Assembly (NCBI GenBank): GCA_013327885.1
Contig: JABUMY010000013.1
Location: 1 to 64,000, forward strand
From: Flavisolibacter longurius
GTDB taxonomy: Bacteria > Bacteroidota > Bacteroidia > Chitinophagales > Chitinophagaceae
Direction of reading: 5' to 3'
DNA: 64,000 bases
Below are positions 8,779-17,699 of the stretch, piece by piece; positions within the stretch are counted from its first letter, which is position 1, and each line of letters opens with the position of its first letter. A program made the translations under genes and the position numbers. The notes beneath the pieces are model-generated. The model saw nothing but the letters and a program-made list of their open reading frames with translations, did no database searches and had not been told where the DNA came from.

Positions 8779-9069
8779 ATGACCTATACTCTCGACAGCG
8801 AAACCATTGCAGCCCTTGGCCTGGTCAAAAGTGAAAAAAGCATCAACGCATCGGTGGCACCGGATGCAAGGATCTTCCAGTTTTCCAATATCGAAAACGT
8901 TTATATTATGGAAAGTGATCTTTACGGCAACCCAATGCCCGAAGGGACTATTTTTCTTGTTTTTGAAGGCCGCGCCGGTTTATTGGGAAAACAGATCAGC
9001 GTGGAAAGGCTGCGCAACAGCAGTGAAGAGGAGATCAGAAAGATAGTGGAAGACAATCACAATGGTTAA
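8779..9069 (+). CDS. Hypothetical 96-aa protein
   Basis: Soluble acidic protein beginning MTYTLDSETIAALGL with a GRAGLLGKQISVERL segment and an acidic C-terminal helix. It lies 70 bp after the TPR-like gene on the same strand. No family recognised. Confidence 0.6.
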   Translation: MTYTLDSETIAALGLVKSEKSINASVAPDARIFQFSNIENVYIMESDLYGNPMPEGTIFLVFEGRAGLLGKQISVERLRNSSEEEIRKIVEDNHNG

Positions 9070-9548
9070 GGTGTTCGGTTTGTTGAAGAGCGGTTAAACA
9101 ATACTGTCAAGCGCTTTCACTTCAAATTGATATGAACCTTTTTCTTGCTTGAAAAGAAAAGTTTCCTTCGTGCTATTATTTTGCTGCAGTAGCAGGTGTT
9201 TCCCACCCGTCACTTCTCCTTTTTGGAGAAGGTGGCGCCAATCCGAAGTGGCCAACAGGCTACTGGTCGGGCTGCCATTCAAATAGGATTGGCTTTGCGA
9301 AGCAGCTTTGTTCCCGACTAGTTCATCCGGTTAAAAACAATGCGTACAAAAACATTATGCACCGCGGTTTTTGTATAAAGTGCCAGTCCGTCAAAGTGGG
9401 GAAAATATTTTTCTTTTTTTTATCTCTACCGTATATTGCCTTTGTCCAAAATAGACCCTTTCAAACTTGGTTTTGTCAAACCACGAAATGACAGGTTATC
9501 GTACCCGCTCATCAATCTTATTCGGAAAAAACCAAAAGGAGCTAGCAC
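9070..9548. other. Gap with CTTCTCC hairpin
   Basis: No convincing gene; a 62-codon minus frame (9094-9282) reads through a palindrome and is probably spurious. An inverted repeat CTTCTCC-TTTTT-GGAGAAG occupies about 9211-9234. It resembles the small palindromic intergenic repeats common in Bacteroidetes genomes (recollection, not searched). Confidence 0.45.
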
Positions 9549-12500
9549 TTGCAAGAACTGATGAAAAAACCGGCAGCAGCGCAGGTAGGGGTGAAGGAAA
9601 GAATAGTGCGGATTTTTCTTCAAACATCTTTTTATACGGTAAGCGGGTCCTGGCAGTGGAACCTGGCAACGGACGCTGTTTTCTGCAGCGATGTGATACT
9701 CACCTTTCCCCAGGAATTTGCCGGCACCCGTACTATTTTTCACCCTGACGATGTTGCCGCCGTAAAAGAAAAGCTTTTTCCTGGTATAACCATTCCGCAC
9801 CTGGCCTTCCGCATTATTACCACCTATGGCGAGGTAAAGAACATCGAGGGTACGAACGTATTTGTGCATGCAGAAAAAGGGGACAAAGGCGCTTTTCAAC
9901 GGCAGGCCATGACCGCCAGCCTGCAGGAGAAAACAGCAAAAGTTGCCGGCAGCCACCTTCGCCTGCTTGGAGAGATCGCCGAAAAAACCGAACATTTCAG
10001 CGGTATCGGCACCTGGTACTTTAATGCAGCCACGCACCAAACCTGGTATTCCGATAATGTGTTTCGGCTCCATGGTCTACCGGCTCAAAGTCTCAATTCA
10101 CACCTGAATACGTTTCATCCGTTTATTCACCCCGAAGACAGGGAACTTGTGGTAGAGTATACCGACATGGCGGTACGGAAAAAAGTACCCCTTCACCTTT
10201 CGTACCGCCTACAGCTTGCCGGCGAGGTGAAATGGCTGTCGTATAAAACACAATGGCTGTACAGCGAAAAAGGCGAGCCGGTTTTAGGCGGCGTTTTCCA
10301 GGACATTACCGAACAAAAAACTGCGGGGAAAGATATAGCCGACGCTAAAAGCCTGGTGCTATTCCAGCGGCAGCAGGTCCTGAACGATGAGCAGCAGGTG
10401 GGCTTTGGCCACTGGCAGGTAAACCTTCTTACCCGCAAAACCACCTGCTCCGACCAGTACTACCGCTTATTCGGCCTGAAGCCCCAAACGCCGGACCCAT
10501 CCCTCAATTGGTTTCTCAACTATATTCATCCCGATGACCGCCACAGGGTAGAAGCGGCCTATCGCAAGATCATCTCCGACCAAAACTTGCCGGACCTGGA
10601 GTTTCGTATTCTGCGAAGCGATGGGAGAATGCGGTATGTTTTGCAAAAGGCAAAGCTGCTGATGTTAGACCAGGAAATGATTCTGTCCGGCGTGCTGCAA
10701 GACATTACGGTGCAACGCATGCTGGAGAAAAAACTGGCGGGTCTTCAACATGACCTTCAGCTAAAAACCTGGCTGCTGCAGCAGAACGAAGCGATAGGCA
10801 ACACGATTAGCTGGATCATGGACCTGGAGGAATCTACGATCGACTGGAGCGAAAGCTTTTATAAATTAGTGGGCTTTGCCAAGGCACAGCCTTTGCAAAT
10901 CACGGAGCAAAGCTTGTTCGCTCTTGTTCATCCGCATGATGCCAGTGAGTTTCGTCAAAACTGGAACAATGCAGTACAAACAAAACAAGAGCATTCCTTT
11001 GCCTTTCGCATGCTGCAGCGCGGCTCCGTCCATTTTATGCGGGCTGACTTTCGTTTTCAGCGGCTGCACGAAAAAGCGTTCTTCCTTGGCACGTTGCAGG
11101 ATACAACCGGCCAGGAGGTATTGCAGCAGCAGTTGTCGCAGCGGGTGCAACTGGCCGAATGCCTTACCGAAAACATTGCAGACCGGGTGATGATCACCGA
11201 TAACAACAACACCATTTTGCTTTGGAATACTGCCAGCGAAAAAGCGTATGGCATTAGAAAGGCAGAGGCGGTTGGTGAAAACTTTTTTGACATTTTCCCG
11301 CACTTTAGATCCGAAGCGAACAGGCAGTTGTTTCAGCAAGTGATGGAGGGCGAAAGGGTGGTGCTACAGGAGCAGCTTTCGGTAACGGGCAATGGGTATT
11401 ACAACCTTTACCTGGTACCATTGTTCACCGATAACGAGGTCACCGGCATCCTGCATGTGGTGCACAACGTAACAGGCGAAGTAGAGTTGCGCAAAAACCT
11501 CAATGACCGCCTACAGCTTATCGAGAGCATCGTCCAGTCTTCCGTCGACCGCATTATTGCACTGGACCGTAACCTGAATTATCTCTATTGGAATAAAAAG
11601 GCGGAAGAATATTATGGCTTGTCCAAAGAAGAGGTAATTGGCAGAAACATTTTGGAGGTATTTCCGCAACTGGTGAATGATCCATCGTATGGCGAAATCC
11701 GTCGTGCCCTGCGTGGCGAAACGGTTCACATTCCTGTCAATCTTGAACAGAAAAAATATTTTGAAACCTACCTGGTTCCCATCAAAACTACTCAGGGTGA
11801 GGTAACCTCGCTGCTGTGGATGGCCCACGACCGCACCAGCGAAATGCAGGCCCAGGCCGAGCAACACAGGGCACAGCAGGAATTGAGAGAAGAACACCGG
11901 CGCCTGAAAGAAGCGCAGGCCATTGGGCATGTGGGAAGTTTTGAGTGGAGTGCTACGGAAGATGTCATTTTTTGGAGCGATGAAATGTACCGCATCCATG
12001 GGCTGAAGCCGCAGCGACAGGCGATGAACATGGAAAAAGTAGTGGCGCTTGTTCACCCCGACGACCGGGATTATTTCACCGAAAACGTAAGGCAGTGCCG
12101 CACGATGCCCATGACCAGGAGCTTTACCCACCGCATTGTAAAAGCGGACGGCGGTATCCGGACTGTGACGCGGCGGATACAGTCCTTTGGCGATGAAGAA
12201 GGCACGGTCACACATCTGAGCGGAACCCTGCAGGACATTACCGAACAGAAGGCCGCCGAAAAACAAATCAGGGAACAAACACATTTCCTGCATCGTGTGC
12301 TTGAAACCAGTCCGGACATGGTCAGCATCATGGACCTGCCTTCCAAAAAAGTACAGTACCTCAACGAGGAAACCTTTGCAGCGCACGGCTTCAGTCCAAA
12401 GCAGATGCTCACCAAAAGCCGCGAAGAACTGGTCAATATCATTCATGAAGAGGACAGACCTGTTTTGGCTACCTATTATGAAAGCCTTGCCGTTGCTTCA

Positions 12501-15500
12501 GACGACGAAACGGTGACAGCCAAATACCGGGCAAAAAATAGCCGTGGGCAGTGGAAATGGTTCTTAGTACGGGGACGGGTTTTCCAGCGGGATGAACACG
12601 GAACCGTGACACAGATCCTGAACGTGATTGAAGACATCACACAACGGGAACAAGCCCAGCTGGAGCTCATCAGACTAAAGGAACAACTGGCCCAAAAAGC
12701 CACTGACAAATACCTCACGCTTTTCAATTCCATCGATGAAGGATTTTACCTGCTTGAAGTGGAATTTGATGAAAACGGCAAAGCCGTTGATTTTTTATAT
12801 CACGAGGAAAACCCGGCCGCTGTCCGCATCATGGCCACCAGCATGAGAGGGAAGAGAATTTCCGAATTCAGCACTGGTTATGAACCGTATTGGTTCGACA
12901 TTTTTGGCAGCGTAGCCCTCACTGGCGAAAGCCAGCGATTGGAACGTTATGCGGCGCCCAATCAAAAATGGTTTAGTTTCTATGTCACCAAAATAGGCGA
13001 CGAAAAGAGCCGGCAAATTGCCCTCATTTTCCAGGATATTACTGACCGCAAACAGGCCGAAGAAGCCTTGCGGGAAAGTGAGGAGCGAAAAGCATTCTTG
13101 TTAAAACTAAATGATGTTCTGGGGCCGTTGACAGACATTGCTGCTATACAATATACCGCTTGTGAACTGTTAGCACAGACCCTTGGCGTATCACGTGTGC
13201 ATTATGGAGAAGTAACGGACGATGATCAGCACATCGTAGTGAAAACAGGTTATGCGGCTGCAGATGAAATGAAGATTAGTGGCACCTTTCATATGGAGAG
13301 TTTCGGACCCCAAATCATTAGCGAACTTCGAAAAGGCAAGGCGCTAATTGTTGAAAATATTAGGGACAAAACAGACCTTACTGCGGAAGAGAAGGCCAAT
13401 TATGCCGCCCTTTCATTGGAATCATTTGCTGTATTTTCTTTGGTAAAGAATAACCGGTTTTCTGCCACGCTTAATATTCATAACAATACACCACGGCGCT
13501 GGAGGGAGGGTGAATTGTTTATTATGAAAGAAACGGCTGAACGGATATGGACAGCAGTACAGCGAGCCAGGGCCGAAGCAGGCCTGAAAGAGTTTACCCT
13601 GAAGCTGGAACAGCAGGTAGAAGAACGGACGGCCGATTTGCAGGAAAGCAAGGAAATTCTGCAATCGGTTTTTGATGCATCGCTTCATGCCATCATCTTG
13701 TTTGAAGCCGTGCGGAATGATAGGGGAACAATAACTGATTACAAAGTCCTACTCAATAATGCCGTTACAATCAAATGGAACGGCCGCAGCCTTGTTGGTA
13801 AACTCTACGGCGAAGAGTTCCCTCACATCAGGGAGTACGGCATCTTTAACGCCTATAACAAAGTAATGGAAACCGGCGAGCCCATGGCAATGGAAGTGCT
13901 TTACGAAGGAGAAGGTTTTCGGAACTGGTTTACTATCTCCGCCGTCAGGTATGGTGAAAATAAACTAGTGGCCACAGCCGAAGACATCACCGAACGGAAG
14001 AAGGCGGAAGAAGAGGTGCAAAAAAATCTCACCGTGCTGAAACAGGCTGAAGACATAGCGGCTATTGGCAGTTGGGAGTACCACGTTTCTACAAGACGTT
14101 TTAACTGGAGCGATGGCATGTACCGCTTGTTTGATTTGCCTGTAGGCTCGCGGGTGCAACCCGACATCTACTTGCATCACGCATTGGAAGAAGACCGTTC
14201 CGTTGCCAAACGCATCATCAAAAACCTGCAGAAGCTTCACCAGTCTTTTGAAGAACAGATACGCATCAAAACAGGCAATGGTGTTCACGACCTGAAGGTG
14301 AAAGCTACCGCAATTGCTGATGAAAATGGAACCGTGCAACGCATTGTTGGTGTGGATATGGATCTGACAGACATTGTACAAGCGCAGGAGCAACTTGAAC
14401 GAAGCCGGTACTGGCTGGAAGAAACGGCCAAAGCGTCACCAGATGCTATCACCATTTATGACCTGCAAAAGAAAGAGCCTGTTTACCTCAATAACTGTTT
14501 GGCTGAGTGGACCGGCAAAACGCCGGAAGAATTGGTTGCCATGGGCATTGAAGGGCGGCTGCAATTGATTCATGTAGATGACCGCCTGCGGGTGCTTCAT
14601 TTCAATGAAAAAATAAAGGCAGCCAGCGATGGTAAGCTGCTGACCATTGAATACCGGATCTATGGGCGGGAAGAAAAGATGCTCTGGATACACAATCGTT
14701 CCAAGGTTTTTCAACGCGATGCTTCCGGCACGGTAACGCATATCCTGAGTGTGTTACAGGATGTAACCGAAAGCAAAGCAGCAGACCGGATGCAAAAAGT
14801 GCTGAACGCTTCGCTTGAACAAAAGAACCAGGAGCTGAAAACAGCCAACGAAGAGATTACGTCTTTTGCTTTTGTCGCCAGCCACGATCTGAAAGAGCCT
14901 CTCCGGAAGATGCACACTTTTGGCGACTGGTTGTTAAAAAATGAGCACGGGCTTTCTGCAGATGGTAAGGCAGCTCTCCAAAAAATGAACAATTCTGTAC
15001 AGCGGCTTGACCTGCTGACAAATGATATTCTTACGCTGACCAAAGTGCATGTGAGTAACGTGGCACACAAGCCTATAGACCTGAACGCAATAATGGACCT
15101 GGTAAAGCAGGATCTGCGGGATTTGATAGAGCAGTCCAACGCCCTGCTCGACATTTCATTGCTGCCCACCATTTTTGGGGTGGCCAGTCACTTGCGGCAC
15201 CTGTTTAAAAACCTGGTGAGTAACAGCATTAAGTTTCAGCAGGCCGGCGTACAGCCAAAGGTTTTTATCAAGGGAGAAAAAGGGGCTGTTTACCTGAAGA
15301 TTTCTATTGCCGACAATGGGATTGGCATCGCACCCGAATACCACCAGCGGATCTTTGAAATGTTCAGGCGCCTGCACGGCCTTACAGAATATGAGGGTAC
15401 CGGCATGGGGCTGGCCATCTGCAAAAAGATCATGGAAAAACACGGTGGAAAAATAACAGTGGACAGCAACGAAGGCGAGGGGGCAACATTTACCTGCTGG

Positions 15501-15527
15501 TTCCCATTAGCGTTACTTGTGTCGTAA
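9549..15527 (+). CDS. Giant soluble multi-PAS/GAF sensor histidine kinase
   Basis: About 1990 residues, no transmembrane segment, so a cytoplasmic sensor. I count twelve PAS-like units at roughly 30-105, 150-258, 283-392, 417-525, 535-650, 657-770, 790-905, 912-1037, 1055-1175, 1372-1490, 1505-1618 and 1622-1750. Many are PAS_3/PAC type with 'HPDDR' and 'LQDITEQK' signatures. A GAF domain lies at about 1180-1345. The kinase core follows: His1779 in ASHDLKEPLRK, N-box LVSNSIKF, G1 ADNGIGI and G2 GTGMGLAI. No receiver or output domain. Starts: TTG at 9549 has AAAAGGAG seven bases upstream; ATG at 9561 (four residues shorter) is the alternative. Signal unknown; the free receiver at 5406 is a candidate partner. 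Confidence 0.9.
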   Translation: MQELMKKPAAAQVGVKERIVRIFLQTSFYTVSGSWQWNLATDAVFCSDVILTFPQEFAGTRTIFHPDDVAAVKEKLFPGITIPHLAFRIITTYGEVKNIEGTNVFVHAEKGDKGAFQRQAMTASLQEKTAKVAGSHLRLLGEIAEKTEHFSGIGTWYFNAATHQTWYSDNVFRLHGLPAQSLNSHLNTFHPFIHPEDRELVVEYTDMAVRKKVPLHLSYRLQLAGEVKWLSYKTQWLYSEKGEPVLGGVFQDITEQKTAGKDIADAKSLVLFQRQQVLNDEQQVGFGHWQVNLLTRKTTCSDQYYRLFGLKPQTPDPSLNWFLNYIHPDDRHRVEAAYRKIISDQNLPDLEFRILRSDGRMRYVLQKAKLLMLDQEMILSGVLQDITVQRMLEKKLAGLQHDLQLKTWLLQQNEAIGNTISWIMDLEESTIDWSESFYKLVGFAKAQPLQITEQSLFALVHPHDASEFRQNWNNAVQTKQEHSFAFRMLQRGSVHFMRADFRFQRLHEKAFFLGTLQDTTGQEVLQQQLSQRVQLAECLTENIADRVMITDNNNTILLWNTASEKAYGIRKAEAVGENFFDIFPHFRSEANRQLFQQVMEGERVVLQEQLSVTGNGYYNLYLVPLFTDNEVTGILHVVHNVTGEVELRKNLNDRLQLIESIVQSSVDRIIALDRNLNYLYWNKKAEEYYGLSKEEVIGRNILEVFPQLVNDPSYGEIRRALRGETVHIPVNLEQKKYFETYLVPIKTTQGEVTSLLWMAHDRTSEMQAQAEQHRAQQELREEHRRLKEAQAIGHVGSFEWSATEDVIFWSDEMYRIHGLKPQRQAMNMEKVVALVHPDDRDYFTENVRQCRTMPMTRSFTHRIVKADGGIRTVTRRIQSFGDEEGTVTHLSGTLQDITEQKAAEKQIREQTHFLHRVLETSPDMVSIMDLPSKKVQYLNEETFAAHGFSPKQMLTKSREELVNIIHEEDRPVLATYYESLAVASDDETVTAKYRAKNSRGQWKWFLVRGRVFQRDEHGTVTQILNVIEDITQREQAQLELIRLKEQLAQKATDKYLTLFNSIDEGFYLLEVEFDENGKAVDFLYHEENPAAVRIMATSMRGKRISEFSTGYEPYWFDIFGSVALTGESQRLERYAAPNQKWFSFYVTKIGDEKSRQIALIFQDITDRKQAEEALRESEERKAFLLKLNDVLGPLTDIAAIQYTACELLAQTLGVSRVHYGEVTDDDQHIVVKTGYAAADEMKISGTFHMESFGPQIISELRKGKALIVENIRDKTDLTAEEKANYAALSLESFAVFSLVKNNRFSATLNIHNNTPRRWREGELFIMKETAERIWTAVQRARAEAGLKEFTLKLEQQVEERTADLQESKEILQSVFDASLHAIILFEAVRNDRGTITDYKVLLNNAVTIKWNGRSLVGKLYGEEFPHIREYGIFNAYNKVMETGEPMAMEVLYEGEGFRNWFTISAVRYGENKLVATAEDITERKKAEEEVQKNLTVLKQAEDIAAIGSWEYHVSTRRFNWSDGMYRLFDLPVGSRVQPDIYLHHALEEDRSVAKRIIKNLQKLHQSFEEQIRIKTGNGVHDLKVKATAIADENGTVQRIVGVDMDLTDIVQAQEQLERSRYWLEETAKASPDAITIYDLQKKEPVYLNNCLAEWTGKTPEELVAMGIEGRLQLIHVDDRLRVLHFNEKIKAASDGKLLTIEYRIYGREEKMLWIHNRSKVFQRDASGTVTHILSVLQDVTESKAADRMQKVLNASLEQKNQELKTANEEITSFAFVASHDLKEPLRKMHTFGDWLLKNEHGLSADGKAALQKMNNSVQRLDLLTNDILTLTKVHVSNVAHKPIDLNAIMDLVKQDLRDLIEQSNALLDISLLPTIFGVASHLRHLFKNLVSNSIKFQQAGVQPKVFIKGEKGAVYLKISIADNGIGIAPEYHQRIFEMFRRLHGLTEYEGTGMGLAICKKIMEKHGGKITVDSNEGEGATFTCWFPLALLVS

Positions 15528-15619
15528 CAAATAGTGTAAGCAACGGGTGAAAAAAAGTTGTACGAAAAGGATCATTTTTATCTTGTGCTAACGGCTTCTA
15601 CACCTTTTACGACAAGGCC

Positions 15620-15644
15620 CTGCTGTAGGGTTATTTTACAGCAG
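15620..15644. repeat. Palindrome upstream of lipoprotein
   Basis: Perfect 8-bp inverted repeat CTGCTGTA (15620-15627) and TACAGCAG (15637-15644), 93 bp after the kinase stop codon and 70 bp before the lipoprotein start. Without a T-run it could be a weak terminator or an operator. Confidence 0.4.
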
Positions 15645-15713
15645 TCCTGCATTGTGGCAAAATAGTTGGGGTGATAGGAAAGAAAAGTTCATAACCCTCA
15701 ACAACATAATCAT

Positions 15714-15959
15714 ATGAAACGTGTATTGATCATGGGCGGATTGGCACTGGCGATGATTAGCTGTGCTAACAGCGACAGCAGCAGTACAGGGGCTTCGGAT
15801 ACTGCCACACCAACCGATATTACCACGCCAACCGGCACCGGTGTAAACACGGGCTCGGGATTAAGCTCCGACACGGGTATTACTTCGGGTACAGATACCA
15901 CCACCGGCGGCCATACCGGTACCGTTTCTGACACCACCGTCATTAAGCAACAGCCTTAG
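15714..15959 (+). CDS. Small Ser/Thr/Gly-rich lipoprotein (copy 1)
   Basis: 81 residues: type II signal peptide with lipobox AMISC (Cys17) followed by a low-complexity Ser/Thr/Gly/Asp tail, so a tethered, disordered surface or periplasmic lipoprotein. It is a paralogue of the gene at 16159. Both share the N-terminus, the tail type, a QP ending and an identical upstream string GGCAAAATAGTTG (15656-15668 here). Confidence 0.7.
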   Translation: MKRVLIMGGLALAMISCANSDSSSTGASDTATPTDITTPTGTGVNTGSGLSSDTGITSGTDTTTGGHTGTVSDTTVIKQQP

Positions 15960-16158
15960 CACAACTTGTAGAAATTATGTTTGCAGAAGGCATCGCTTTA
16001 TGCCGGGAAACCGGTAATTGTTTCGCCGAACATTTTCTAAGACAACTTTTCGTCGTGTGATAAATAGAATATCTCAATATCTTACTATCCCAATATCACT
16101 CTTTCTTCCAGCTTTGGCAAAATAGTTGAATAGGATTGCAGGAACGAAAGCAAAAAGT

Positions 16159-16377
16159 ATGAAACGAATTCTTTTGGTATTGGGTGTAGCGATGGGAATA
16201 CTCAGTTGTGCAGAGAATGAAGGCACTTCTACCCACGGAAACGCTGATTCGGTAACGACCACAACTGTGAATACAACCAATTCGGGTGCGGTGGGAGCCG
16301 GTTTTGGGTCTGGTGGTAATGCTACTACCGATACCGGAACGGTGAACAGCAGCGATACAGCCAATAAACAGCCATAG
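16159..16377 (+). CDS. Small Ser/Thr/Gly-rich lipoprotein (copy 2)
   Basis: 72 residues starting MKRILLVLGVAMGILSC, with the lipobox GILSC (Cys17), then a Thr/Asn/Gly-rich tail ending KQP. I start at the Met of MKRILL because it aligns with copy 1; the longer frame adds 11 residues overlapping the conserved upstream string GGCAAAATAGTTG (16116-16128). Probably a tandem duplicate of the gene at 15714. Confidence 0.7.
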   Translation: MKRILLVLGVAMGILSCAENEGTSTHGNADSVTTTTVNTTNSGAVGAGFGSGGNATTDTGTVNSSDTANKQP

Positions 16378-16492
16378 AAAAATGTTTGCAGATATGGCAG
16401 CTAACGGCCAGGGACAATCGTTTTTTGGCAAGCGGGATGGCTGCAGGATTTTCGCCTATGCTGTTTTGTGCCGGCTATGTTTCAGGAAATCT

Positions 16493-16500
16493 TAAGTTTG
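16493..16500 (+). promoter_or_regulatory. -7 box TAAGTTTG
   Basis: Matches the Bacteroidetes primary-sigma -7 consensus TAnnTTTG and lies 32 bp before the TTG start of the YdjM-like gene. No good -33 TTTG at the usual distance. Confidence 0.45.
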
Positions 16501-16531
16501 GGTTTGCTCTTCACCACTTACACAAAAACGA

Positions 16532-17557
16532 TTGGATTCACTCACCCATATTGTGCTTGGTGCCTGCATTGGCGAAGCCATTGCCGGCCGCTACATGGAC
16601 AAGCGGGCCTTGTTTTATGGCGCCCTTGCCCAAAGTGTGCCGGATGTTGATTTTGTAACGGCTTTTTTTTTACATGGCGCTGAAAACGTCGTGGCGCACA
16701 GGGGCTTTACCCATTCGATCCTTTTTGGTATCGCGGCAACCGTTTTCCTGACCTGGCTGGTAAAAGATGTCATCCACAAAACACCGCTGCCCCTAAAAAA
16801 TGTATTCCTGCTTTTTGCTGTCAATATTTTTACGCACCTTTTTATCGATACGTTCAATGCTTACGGCGTAGGGTTATTGGTTCCGTTCAGCGACCATCGC
16901 TTTACCTTCAATGTGCTGTTCGTTGCCGATCCCCTGTTTTCAATTGCGCCGTTCATTGCGTTTTTGTTCCTCCTTTTTTTAAACAAGTCGCACCGGCGGC
17001 GGGTTGCCTGGATCCGCACCGGCATCTTTGTATCGGCTTTTTACCTGTGCATTGCCGTTATGAACAAGCTGGTGGTAACAAGGGATGTGCGGCGAAGCCT
17101 GCAGGCGCAGGGAAAGCCAACCGAATTTTTTACCACACCTTCGCCTTTTAACAGCCTGCTTTGGTTTGTGGCTGCAAAAGACAAGGATGGTTACCATACC
17201 GGCTACCGCTCGGTGTTTGACAAGGGCCCGGTTGACCTTCATTATGTTCCCCGCAATGAAAAGCGTACCGATACCATTCAAAACCAAAAGGACATCCGCC
17301 TGCTAAAGGATTTCGCCCAGGGTTATTACACCTTTGAGCAGTGGGGCGACACGGCCATACTAAATGTGCTTCGCTTTGGACAGGTGGTGGGCTGGTACGA
17401 CACGGCACAGCCATTTGCGTTTCACTACTACCTGACCTTCCCCGAAAAAAACGACCTGGTAGTGCAGCGCGGCCGGTTTATGCATTGGAACCGGAAAACC
17501 ATGGCTGCTTTTTTCAGGCGGATGATGGGGGAGACAAGGAAGGGAACCGCAGAATAA
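16532..17557 (+). CDS. YdjM-like membrane-bound metal-dependent hydrolase family
   Basis: 341 residues. The N-terminus MDSLTHIVLGACIGEAI, the PDVD at about 37-40 and the HRGFTHS at about 56-62 are the hallmark His/Asp motifs of the YdjM (DUF457) family of membrane-bound predicted hydrolases. Four or more membrane helices lie in the first 180 residues, followed by a soluble C-terminal region. The start codon is TTG: the conserved MDSLTH begins exactly there and a -7 box sits upstream. Substrate unknown. It converges with the phospholipase D gene across an 18-bp inverted repeat. Confidence 0.85.
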   Translation: MDSLTHIVLGACIGEAIAGRYMDKRALFYGALAQSVPDVDFVTAFFLHGAENVVAHRGFTHSILFGIAATVFLTWLVKDVIHKTPLPLKNVFLLFAVNIFTHLFIDTFNAYGVGLLVPFSDHRFTFNVLFVADPLFSIAPFIAFLFLLFLNKSHRRRVAWIRTGIFVSAFYLCIAVMNKLVVTRDVRRSLQAQGKPTEFFTTPSPFNSLLWFVAAKDKDGYHTGYRSVFDKGPVDLHYVPRNEKRTDTIQNQKDIRLLKDFAQGYYTFEQWGDTAILNVLRFGQVVGWYDTAQPFAFHYYLTFPEKNDLVVQRGRFMHWNRKTMAAFFRRMMGETRKGTAE

Positions 17558-17678
17558 CGAACAAGGAATACTGAATGCCGAAGGATTTAGATCGATGAGC
17601 CCTTTTTGTGTTTAGCCTGCCATTGTGAGAAAAGGTCGAACGGAGGACACCCACTTCAACATTCCTTGTTCGTTATTC
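17552..17678. repeat. 18-bp perfect inverted repeat between convergent genes
   Basis: GAATAACGAACAAGGAAT at 17552-17569 (its TAA is the stop codon of the YdjM-like gene) is perfectly inverted at 17661-17678. Each arm extends outward from or toward the gap in degenerate 7-bp units (ATAACGA, ACAAGGA, ATACTGA, ATGCCGA; reverse TCAACAT, TCCTTGT, TCGTTAT). Long loop of about 90 bp. Belongs with the heptamer arrays. Confidence 0.85.
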
Positions 17679-17699
17679 ACCTGTTCGATATTCATTCTC

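Noticed and set aside
9094-9282. 62-codon minus-strand frame
   Set aside because: Reads through the CTTCTCC hairpin; no start context or similarity that I recognise.
11511-12446. 311-codon minus-strand frame inside the multi-PAS kinase
   Set aside because: Shadow of a strongly supported kinase gene; no domain-like pattern.
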